In this document: one piece after another, positions 22,851 through 28,920 of the stretch
How positions within the stretch are numbered: position 1 is the first letter of the stretch
Layout: every line of letters begins with the position of its first letter
Source: CAZTLI01 sp964614375
Lineage (GTDB): Bacteria; Chloroflexota; Anaerolineae; Aggregatilineales; Phototrophicaceae
NCBI GenBank assembly: GCA_964614375.1
Contig: CAZTLI010000012.1
Location: 1-28,920 of the forward strand
Length of the DNA stretch: 28,920 nt
Direction of reading: 5' to 3'
Translations under genes and position numbers: made by a program
The notes under the pieces: generated by a model
What the model was told of the DNA's origin: nothing
What the model saw: only the letters and a program-made list of their open reading frames with translations
Databases searched by the model: none

Positions 22851-24128
22851 TCACGCAAGCAGATGAAAGGCCGTCTGGCGACCATGCAGCCAGCGGATTT
22901 GACCGTTGTGGATGACGGCCTCTTCTTCGAGCATAATCCGCACCTCCTGATTGTTCCATTCGGGCACGGGGTGCGTGACATTGAGTTCGATGGAATAGGC
23001 GGTGTTGTCATAAATGGGATACTCGCCATTACCGGGTACGCCACCCTGTCTATCCCAGAGGCCAATCGTTGGCCCTGCCGCATGACCATGATAACCAATC
23101 GGATGACTGTAAATCATCGGATTCAGCCCTTCGCCTTGCCCACGAGCTAATGCCGCCTTTAAGACCTCATTGCCTGTGCGTCCAATGACCAGCTCCTCCA
23201 TGTGAATATCTTGCAGGCGATTGCCCGCAGCCAGCGCCGCTTTTAATCCGGCAGGGGCATCGCTTTCACCCGGTTTGAGGACATAGGCGTGCTGCTGCTG
23301 GTCAGTCGCGAGGCCGAGATAATAAAACCCCATATCGCAGTGCAGCAAGTCGCCGGGCAAAATGAGCTTACGCGGCGGTGCTTTGTGGAGGGCTTTGTCG
23401 CTCATACTCTGCACCAGCTGGTCGGGCGCTTGAATTTCGATGCTGGGCTGAAACCACGCCTGCAAACCTGAATCGTGCATTTTCTGGCGCATCCACCACA
23501 CGACATCATCCGTCGTCGTGATTCCGGGTTGGATGACCTTGCTAGAAAAGGCCTGCGCGATAAGCTCGTGCCCCATCGCCACAAGGCCGGGATAGACGTG
23601 TAATTCACTGTCGATGCGGCGTTCCAGCCAGCCAATGCACAGTTTGCCACCACTTTCCAGATGTTCGGCATAGGGGCCTATCGCCGCCGTTAGTTGTTCA
23701 TGTTCGGTGTGGGAGAGGCCATCGCCAAAAGCCGAGGTCTTCGACGCATTGATGCCGATGCGCGCCGGGTCACGTTCGCGGATGATGCGGGCGAGGCACT
23801 CGTACTGCTCTTCCTCGTCGGGATTCCAACCGCTGTCATAAAATCCGGGCATTCCATAACGACTCAATGTCAGTCGTTCGACTGTGCCATCGGCTTGACG
23901 GCTAAAGACCAGAATCGTGCGCCGTCGGGCAGCCATCGCCGGGGCGGGCAGCAGCGACATCACCACCGGGTCTTCGTTATATTCACGGGCGATGACCAGC
24001 CACATATCTATGCCCTCACGCGCCATGACTTCGGGAATGACGGTATCAAGGCGTTCAGCGAGCCAGCGATTGCGGACTTCGGCCTGCTGGCGCAGCGGCA
24101 GAATTTTGTCGGTATATTTGAGTGCCAT
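22851..24128 (-). CDS. M24-family metallopeptidase (Xaa-Pro aminopeptidase-like)
   Basis: This is a 425-residue cytoplasmic peptidase of the pita-bread (M24) fold, cleaving N-terminal residues next to proline in characterised relatives. The N-terminal creatinase-like domain covers about 1-165. The five metal-ligand positions are seen: D265 and D276 (LLHCDMGFYYLGLATDQQQ), a His in YSHPIGYHGHAAGP (H347 or H349), E381 (AYSIELNV) and a Glu in MLEEEAVIHNG (401-403). The gap of 11 between the two Asp residues is typical of M24. The ATG at 24128 has AGGAG 7 bases upstream. It stands alone on the minus strand, convergent with the STAS-like genes. Confidence 0.9.
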   Translation of the reverse strand: MALKYTDKILPLRQQAEVRNRWLAERLDTVIPEVMAREGIDMWLVIAREYNEDPVVMSLLPAPAMAARRRTILVFSRQADGTVERLTLSRYGMPGFYDSGWNPDEEEQYECLARIIRERDPARIGINASKTSAFGDGLSHTEHEQLTAAIGPYAEHLESGGKLCIGWLERRIDSELHVYPGLVAMGHELIAQAFSSKVIQPGITTTDDVVWWMRQKMHDSGLQAWFQPSIEIQAPDQLVQSMSDKALHKAPPRKLILPGDLLHCDMGFYYLGLATDQQQHAYVLKPGESDAPAGLKAALAAGNRLQDIHMEELVIGRTGNEVLKAALARGQGEGLNPMIYSHPIGYHGHAAGPTIGLWDRQGGVPGNGEYPIYDNTAYSIELNVTHPVPEWNNQEVRIMLEEEAVIHNGQIRWLHGRQTAFHLLA

Positions 24129-24362
24129 ATGCAGTCTCCTGGTGCGGGCAGTGGGTCACGCGAACAGTGTAACCCTGCACACCTGTTTTGCCTATTCCAC
24201 ACACCGGCAGCTGGCATCATAAGCCAGAGCACGGCTGTCCGGGCGCTATTCAATTTATGGCTGCAAGGTAGTCCGCTCAGGCGCTGGCGTCGAGGTCATC
24301 GAGCAACAGGAGACGACCGGTGATGGGTTTAGAGTTGGTGGTGTTACGTGGTGCGCTTTCAA

Positions 24363-24761
24363 CTATTCAGTCGCGTTGACCGTGCGATATTCATCAATCG
24401 TGGTATAGGCTTCTTCTAATGACCGCACCATCAGCAAACGCTGCTTTTGGACGAGACTCTTAAAGAGCGTGCTAAATAGTTTATAGAAGGTCTGCACCAC
24501 GGTACTATCGGTCACTACGATGGACAGGGCGATGTTTTCATGCAAACTGCTCATCACGTCACGACTTCGCATCAGGATACCCGCAGGCATTTTCGTACCG
24601 GGCGGGATGTGAGATACGATAAAAACCGGGGGAGCAACCGAGGCCGCATAATCATCCGCCTGGGCGTTGGCTGTCATCAGGTCATCAACTGACCACACAG
24701 TATCGAATTCCACGAGGACAATGTGTGGGTCATCGGGATGGGGAGAGATGGTAATACCCAT
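24363..24761 (-). CDS. STAS-like single-domain protein D
   Basis: This is a 132-residue cytoplasmic protein with the same plan as protein A: strand IVLVEFDTVWSVDDL, helix, strand PPVFIVSHI, helix, strand IALSIVVTDSTVVQTFYKLF, and a final RLLMVRSLEEAYTTIDEY helix. The final 'S.EEAY' helix is the clearest link to protein A (DSYVEALELL) and to STAS/SpoIIAA-like folds. Lys/Arg-rich SLVQKQRLL lies near the C terminus. The ATG at 24761 has AAGGAG 8 bases upstream. It lies downstream of the PucR regulator on the same strand, 202 bases away. Confidence 0.75.
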   Translation of the reverse strand: MGITISPHPDDPHIVLVEFDTVWSVDDLMTANAQADDYAASVAPPVFIVSHIPPGTKMPAGILMRSRDVMSSLHENIALSIVVTDSTVVQTFYKLFSTLFKSLVQKQRLLMVRSLEEAYTTIDEYRTVNATE

Positions 24762-24963
24762 TGAAATGTCTCCTTATGTTATCTTATTCACTGCTGTTAT
24801 GAATGGAGGCCAAATAAGGGGCTAAAGCAGTGCTCACAGCACCCTTGTCTAAAAGTCAATACATTCCACGCCATGAATGCCAAATTTTCCGTAACGGCAG
24901 TTATCCATAATTTAGCATGTATTACTAGTGCGAAGTATTGAGGAATAATAAATTCCCGACCAC

Positions 24964-26604
24964 CTACTCCGCCGCAAACAGGCGCATGAGTTTAAGCGCG
25001 ACCTGCAAATTCATGCGAACTGTCGGGTCGGAGAGTTCGAGCAGGCAAATCTCGTGGATGCGCGCCAAACGATAATTCAGCGTACTGCGATGAATATGCA
25101 AAATGTCGGCAGTTTGCACGCCATTACCGCCCGCGTCGAGATAGGCTTCGAGGGTGTTAAACAGGTCGGCCTGTTGTTCGTCTAACAATTTACGCAGGCA
25201 GGGTACAAGCGGGTTATCGTCCAGGCTGGATTTGCCGGCATAATAGAGCGCGTGCAGATACCCCAATTCATCAAAATAGACCACACGCCGTTTATCGCGC
25301 AGTTGGCGGGTGATGTGCAGGGTTTCAATCACTTGCTGATAGGCGCGGCCTACAAAATCCGCCCCTTTTAACACGGTGCTGACGCCCACGCGCGCGCCGG
25401 GACGACCCGCACTCATACAGGCGGCACTGTTACTGACATGCTGCTGAAGATGCTCCGCGATGTGCGGGATGTGCTGGTTGGCCTGCGCCAGTATCACGAT
25501 TTGTCCGGCGAACTGCCCCGCAACGGCGCTCCACGACTGCTGCATCACCAGTTGATTCACCTGTTGATACAAACGGGGCTGGCGCTGGGGCGCTGTCGCT
25601 TCACATTCGACCAGCATCATGACATAAGACACGCGCAAATCGACCCCATAACGCATGGATTGGTCGGTGAGGATGGAGGTGCGTCCCGATTCGCCCTGAA
25701 TCAATTGCGACAGCAGCGTGCCTTTGAGCGAGGCTTCGGTATTTTGCACCGATTCTTGATGCAGCAGCATCAACGCGGCGATGGTCGAGCCGCTGCTGAT
25801 GGCGATTCGGTCAAATTCGGTCAGGGCGTGGTCATCGGCGATAATCCACATATAACCATAAATCTCGCCATGGACGACAATCGGCGCCAGATAGCGTTCC
25901 ATCTCCAGCCCGACATCCGCCATACGGGGAATATGCACCGGGCGCAGTGTGCGCCGAATTTCGGGCAGGACGCTGCGAACTTCCAGCGCATCCAACAAGG
26001 CCGGATTGGTGCGCCCATGCAGATTGGTGTAACGGCGCGCCTCATCCACATCGCCGATATTGCAACTGACGATATGCTCGAAGCGGTCATTCTCAATACT
26101 GATCGACTGTCCGACCAGTTCGGCTAGTTTTTCCGCCAATTCCTGCAAGCCGCCGCCATCGAGCACGATTTGCGTCAAGGTTTGTTGCAGCAGCAGCGCC
26201 CGCCGCACAATCGTCACATTTTCCTGCGTGATCTGTTCGTTGATGACCTTCGCCACGTCGATAAATCGCACAGAAAATGGGATTTCGAACAGCGGAAAAT
26301 CGTACTCATCGGCCAGTTCACGCAGCTCAGCGGGAATGTGCTCAATATACCGCCCTACCGCAATGCACAGCGCCGTCACCCCTTTACCAATCATCGACAA
26401 AATATACTGTCGCTGGGCGGCGCGGGTATCGGGCATGTTAATCGCCGTCGTCAGCACAATTTCGCCCCCATTGAGCCAATCCGCGGCGTCGGGCACGCCC
26501 GCGTTGTGTACCCACGTCACCTCGCGCTGTAATCCACCATGTCCCGCGACCAGTCGCATCTCGTCCAGCGGCGCAATTTTGAGAGCATCCTGCAATGTCA
26601 GCAT
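24964..26604 (-). CDS. PucR-family transcriptional regulator
   Basis: This is a 546-residue regulator. The N-terminal PucR domain spans about 1-125 (LTLQDALKIAPLDEMRLVAGHGGLQREVTWVHN; ADWLNGGEIVLTTAINM). A GAF-like sensor region follows (about 140-290, YLAPIVVHGEIYGYMWIIAD). A GGDEF-like degenerate region precedes the C-terminal PucR helix-turn-helix (TLEAYLDAGGNGVQTADILHIHRSTLNYRLARI, about 480-512). PucR regulators respond to small metabolites, originally purines. The ATG at 26604 is preferred over a TTG at 26607; both have weak ribosome sites. It is divergent from an FAD monooxygenase across 106 bases, so that gene is the likely target. Confidence 0.92.
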   Translation of the reverse strand: MLTLQDALKIAPLDEMRLVAGHGGLQREVTWVHNAGVPDAADWLNGGEIVLTTAINMPDTRAAQRQYILSMIGKGVTALCIAVGRYIEHIPAELRELADEYDFPLFEIPFSVRFIDVAKVINEQITQENVTIVRRALLLQQTLTQIVLDGGGLQELAEKLAELVGQSISIENDRFEHIVSCNIGDVDEARRYTNLHGRTNPALLDALEVRSVLPEIRRTLRPVHIPRMADVGLEMERYLAPIVVHGEIYGYMWIIADDHALTEFDRIAISSGSTIAALMLLHQESVQNTEASLKGTLLSQLIQGESGRTSILTDQSMRYGVDLRVSYVMMLVECEATAPQRQPRLYQQVNQLVMQQSWSAVAGQFAGQIVILAQANQHIPHIAEHLQQHVSNSAACMSAGRPGARVGVSTVLKGADFVGRAYQQVIETLHITRQLRDKRRVVYFDELGYLHALYYAGKSSLDDNPLVPCLRKLLDEQQADLFNTLEAYLDAGGNGVQTADILHIHRSTLNYRLARIHEICLLELSDPTVRMNLQVALKLMRLFAAE

Positions 26605-26659
26605 CAACTCTAGTCTTTCTGTGGCGTAATTGGGTCATATCTGTATCCACTGCGCCTCA

Positions 26660-26665
26660 ATTATA
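26660..26665 (-). promoter_or_regulatory. -10 box of the pucR-type gene
   Basis: The minus strand reads TATAAT, 55 bases before the start. It overlaps the palindrome TATACAGTATA at 26662-26672. Confidence 0.5.
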
Positions 26666-26672
26666 CAGTATA
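26662..26672. promoter_or_regulatory. TATACAGTATA palindrome between divergent promoters
   Basis: A perfect inverted repeat TATAC-A-GTATA lying between and overlapping both -10 boxes. One protein bound here could affect both genes; autoregulation by the PucR protein is a reasonable guess. Confidence 0.45.
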
Positions 26673-26674
26673 GT
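26669..26674 (+). promoter_or_regulatory. Putative -10 box of the FAD monooxygenase gene
   Basis: TATAGT, 36 bases before the ATG at 26711. The -35 region is poor, as expected for an activator-dependent promoter. Confidence 0.35.
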
Positions 26675-26710
26675 TAGCCGCAAATTTTGGATTAGGGGGG
26701 AAGTGGGATT

Positions 26711-27856
26711 ATGCAATCAGCTTCGGTTGTTATTATTGGTGCGGGGATTGGTGGGCTGGCGGCGGCTGTCGCTTTACAGCGTGCGGGCGTGGAGGTGCAG
26801 GTCTATGAACAGGCCGAAAGTTTGCGGGAATTGGGCGCGGGTTTAACCCTATGGACAAACGCCGTCAAAGCACTGGATAAGATTGGCCTTGCCGATATGC
26901 TCATCCATATTGGCTACAGCGACGGCGGCGGGCTTATCCGTCGCGCCGATGGCACGGTCTTGCAATCCACCAGTCAAGCCGATCTCAAGCAGCGGTATGG
27001 CGCATCCAATTATGCTGTCCATCGCATCGAACTGCTGCGGGAACTGGCGGAGGCTGCGGGGTCATGTGTGCAGTACAACAAATCATTCAGCCATTACACG
27101 CAAAATGCCCACCGGATTACCGCCCATTTTCATGATGGCACATCGGTCACTGCCGACGCCTTAATTGGCGCAGACGGCATCCGGTCAACGGTGCGCCAGC
27201 AATCCCTGCCGAACAGTCAACCCCGTTACGCAGGCTACACTGCATGGCGGGCGGTGGTCGAATTTGACCACGCGATAACGCAGCATCAATGGGGCGAAAG
27301 CTGGGGACGGGCGTCGCGTTTTGGCCTTGTTCCACTGAAGCACAATCGTATTTATTGGTTCGCGACAGATACCGCGCCCGCAGGCACACATATCCCCGCC
27401 GGAGAACGGCTTGATTTCTTGCTGGAACGGTTCAAAACATGGCATACACCCATTGCCGACATCATCGCCGCCACGCCAGAACAGGCCATCCTCCAGCACG
27501 ACATCTATTACATTGATCCGCTGCCGACGTGGGTCAATGGTCATGCGGTATTGCTCGGCGATGCTGCCCACGCGATGACGCCGGATATGGGACAGGGGGC
27601 GTGTCAGGCGATTGAAGATGCTATTGTACTGGCGAAACAAATCAGCCGTCATGAAACGATAGATGGCGCATTGTGGGTCTATGATGATGAACGCCGCCGT
27701 CATGCCAACCACGTCATGCGCCAATCGCGCCGTATTGGACGCATCGCCCAGAGTGGCAACGCGCTTCTTGCTCCGCTGCGGGATACGGTCATGCGCCTGC
27801 TGCCGACGGGGATGAGCCTGCGCGCCCTGGATACGATTATCGGGCATGAGGTGTAG
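26711..27856 (+). CDS. FAD-dependent aromatic hydroxylase-like monooxygenase
   Basis: This is a 381-residue flavoprotein of the group A (PHBH-like) monooxygenase family. The FAD motif GxGxxG is VVIIGAGIGGLAAAVALQRAG (GAGIGG at 10-15). The DG motif is IGADGIRSTVR (D155-G156). The GD motif is LLGDAAHAMTPDMGQGACQAIEDA (G283-D284). All three are intact, and length fits salicylate hydroxylase or FAD-dependent urate hydroxylase (HpxO) relatives. With a PucR regulator divergent, a purine or aromatic catabolic role is possible, but the substrate is not determined. The ribosome site is a G-rich run with GTGGG just upstream. It is convergent with the small membrane gene, 4 bases apart. Confidence 0.9.
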   Translation: MQSASVVIIGAGIGGLAAAVALQRAGVEVQVYEQAESLRELGAGLTLWTNAVKALDKIGLADMLIHIGYSDGGGLIRRADGTVLQSTSQADLKQRYGASNYAVHRIELLRELAEAAGSCVQYNKSFSHYTQNAHRITAHFHDGTSVTADALIGADGIRSTVRQQSLPNSQPRYAGYTAWRAVVEFDHAITQHQWGESWGRASRFGLVPLKHNRIYWFATDTAPAGTHIPAGERLDFLLERFKTWHTPIADIIAATPEQAILQHDIYYIDPLPTWVNGHAVLLGDAAHAMTPDMGQGACQAIEDAIVLAKQISRHETIDGALWVYDDERRRHANHVMRQSRRIGRIAQSGNALLAPLRDTVMRLLPTGMSLRALDTIIGHEV

Positions 27857-27860
27857 TGCT

Positions 27861-28124
27861 CTACCTGTCGCGCTCCTGCTGAAGTTGTGTTTCTGTGTCT
27901 ATCATGGCTATAGTCATCGCATCTTCAGCAGATTCTGATTGTTGTGGTTTGTGCTTCTGAATATCACGCCCTTTGGACAGCGCATTCCGCACGATGGTTG
28001 TGCCTGCCAGAAACATCAGCAGCAGCAGCGCGCCGATGGGCACGGATTCGCGCGTGACAACGATGAGACCCAGTATCAAGCCCGTGACCGCCATACTCGC
28101 GGCGACTCCGCCGATGACTGGCAT
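27861..28124 (-). CDS. Small two-helix membrane protein
   Basis: This is an 87-residue unrecognised protein. Two hydrophobic helices (VIGGVAASMAVTGLILGLIVV and IGALLLLMFLAGTTIV) are followed by a charged tail rich in Lys, Gln and Glu. The minus-strand frame continues to 28442, but the part upstream of 28124 looks like the shadow of the SH3 gene on the other strand. The ATG at 28124 has no good ribosome site, and a later ATG at 28094 has GGAG at rather long spacing. The gene is probably real because of its protein character and its tight convergent spacing to the monooxygenase. Its function is unknown. Confidence 0.6.
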   Translation of the reverse strand: MPVIGGVAASMAVTGLILGLIVVTRESVPIGALLLLMFLAGTTIVRNALSKGRDIQKHKPQQSESAEDAMTIAMIDTETQLQQERDR

Positions 28125-28679
28125 TTGTCGCTGTTTGGTGTGCAGTTGGACGATGTGCTGGTCTATCGCCGGGAAGAAGCGTTGATGGTCGAAAGTGAGC
28201 GGGCGTATTTCTTTTCGTGGGCGGATAACCCGGATTATCGGGCGTTGTGTGCCGATTACGATGTCCCCATGCCGCAACTTCCACCGGGCACGATGCTCGG
28301 AGAGGATGTGTGGGTGGTGCCGCCTCCGACATGGCCTGATGACCACGTTTTCACGCTCGATGAATATCACTTGATTGTCACACCCGGTATGGTCACACAG
28401 CGGTTCACGATGCCGATTACGGCCTGTCACTGGCTGCCACATCGCCTGACTGTGGGGCAGCTGGCGCGGGTGACACCGGGCACGCCCAACCGCCTGCGCG
28501 CCACCCCCTCCACGCGCGGCGACATTCTCGATTTGATGCCCGGTGGGACGGTCTTGAGGGTGCTGGACGGGCCAATTTGCGCCGAAGATTTCTCGTGGTG
28601 GCAGGTGGACTATAACGGCGTCATTGGCTGGACAGTCGAAGGCATGAACTTCGACTACTGGCTCGAACCCGCCCGTTGA
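28125..28679 (+). CDS. Protein with C-terminal bacterial SH3-like domain, start uncertain
   Basis: This is a protein of up to 184 residues. The C-terminal 65-70 residues form a bacterial SH3-like domain (LTVGQLARVTPGTPNRLRATPS, GTVLRVLDGPICAEDFSWWQVDYNG, IGWTVEGMNFDYWLEP), of the type often found on Chloroflexota surface proteins. The middle part (VESERAYFFSWADNPDYRALCADYDVP) has no recognised domain. The start is unclear: a TTG at 28125 abuts the divergent small membrane gene and an ATG at 28185 is an alternative. Sequence further upstream in this frame looks non-coding. No signal peptide is seen, so the N terminus may be misassigned, truncated or frame-shifted. Confidence 0.7.
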   Translation: MSLFGVQLDDVLVYRREEALMVESERAYFFSWADNPDYRALCADYDVPMPQLPPGTMLGEDVWVVPPPTWPDDHVFTLDEYHLIVTPGMVTQRFTMPITACHWLPHRLTVGQLARVTPGTPNRLRATPSTRGDILDLMPGGTVLRVLDGPICAEDFSWWQVDYNGVIGWTVEGMNFDYWLEPAR

Positions 28680-28725
28680 TACACAAACAGGGCAGCCGTC
28701 TGACTACCCGCTAGTGTGCTAAATG

Positions 28726-28920
28726 TTAGCCTGTCGGTTCGGTGGCGGGGCCAAGTGTGGGCACGCCTTCCAGTTCGCCGACAATCCAGCCCGTGAAATT
28801 GATGGACTGCACACGCCACCACAGCGTTTCATTATCGGTCAATGGCCCGCCGATGATGACCACCGCTTCGCCCAGTCCGAGTGTGCCCAATACGGTGGAA
28901 GTCCGCAGCGGCTCACTATA
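28726..28920 (-). CDS. Partial SH3-like domain protein, 3' end only
   Basis: The minus strand stays open from the window edge to a TAA at 28726-28728, giving 64 residues. The translation includes SEPLRTSTVLGTLGLGEAVV, then IIGGPLTDNETLWWRVQS and FTGWIVGELEGVPTLGP. The pattern 'R.....VLG.L..GE.V.I.GGP......WW.V....-GWI' is a bacterial SH3-like fold, like the end of the neighbouring gene. The two SH3 genes converge 46 bases apart. The start and upstream domains are outside the window. Confidence 0.75.
   Translation of the reverse strand, partial: YSEPLRTSTVLGTLGLGEAVVIIGGPLTDNETLWWRVQSINFTGWIVGELEGVPTLGPATEPTG

Noticed and set aside
24277..24368. Short minus-strand frame just past the stop of STAS-like protein D, coding for RNTTNSKPITGRLLLLDDLDASA-like sequence
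   Set aside because: Protein-like, and it could be a frame-shifted tail, but it has no start codon or ribosome site and is too short to support.
24930..24957. GGAAT/ATTCC hairpin after the PucR gene
   Set aside because: The stem is only five AT-rich pairs and no T run follows, so it is not a convincing terminator.
25438..26127. 229-codon plus-strand open frame
   Set aside because: Antisense to the PucR regulator; His/Gln/Asp-rich composition typical of a shadow frame.
27185..27847. 220-codon minus-strand open frame
   Set aside because: Antisense to the FAD monooxygenase, which has all three flavin motifs.
1..28920. tRNA, rRNA, CRISPR, insertion sequence or phage signals
   Set aside because: No cloverleaf-like sequence, repeat-spacer array, transposase or integrase was recognised by eye.

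Overview
The window is about 29 kb of a GC-rich bacterial chromosome, most likely from the phylum Chloroflexota (Anaerolineae, perhaps the Aggregatilineales side). This is inferred from protein style: secreted proteins with Pro/Thr linkers, C-terminal SH3-like domains of the 'GP.CA...WWQV...GW' type, a 'PPCF' membrane-anchored protein, two toast-rack-type beta-repeat proteins, and several small STAS-like single-domain proteins. No phage, insertion sequence, CRISPR array, rRNA or tRNA was seen. The region reads as ordinary chromosome with short operons on both strands.

Layout. Positions 1-2259 hold the 3' part of a chromate transporter (+), converging on a Fur-family regulator whose start overlaps the stop of an upstream AlkA-like DNA glycosylase (-). 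A hot-dog thioesterase follows (+). From about 3070 to 11260 almost everything is on the minus strand: a vanadium haloperoxidase-like secreted enzyme, ribosomal protein L28, a secreted three-repeat protein, two paralogous toast-rack proteins, a small anchored 'PPCF' protein translationally linked to a methyltransferase, a phosphatase-fold protein with a substituted active-site cysteine, and the PncC/CinA amidase. Next come a LysM lipoprotein (+), a flavodoxin (-), a CoA-binding protein (+) and the first STAS-like protein (+).

From 14294 to 17633 a secreted protein, a DUF354 glycosyltransferase-like protein and a VpsJ-like alpha/alpha-barrel protein form a probable surface-polysaccharide operon. 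A beta-lactamase-family serine hydrolase and a MecA-like penicillin-binding lipoprotein follow, so 14-21 kb has a cell-envelope theme. Two paralogous STAS-like proteins (+), an M24 aminopeptidase (-) and a fourth STAS-like protein (-) come next. A PucR-type regulator (-) is divergent from an FAD monooxygenase (+) across a compact promoter with a palindrome. The right end holds a small two-helix membrane protein (-), an SH3 protein (+) and the 3' end of a second SH3 protein (-).

Regulation. Ten gene starts have a near-perfect -10 box, TA(C/T)AAT, each preceded by G or C and usually without a recognisable -35. Several carry phased short repeats or palindromes near the promoter, which are candidate operators. 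No single complete novel defence or biosynthetic system stands out. The most unusual items are the Cys-to-Ser phosphatase-fold protein, the paired GGVG/SSG repeat proteins, the scattered STAS-like family, and the terminator-like hairpin directly before the penicillin-binding protein.
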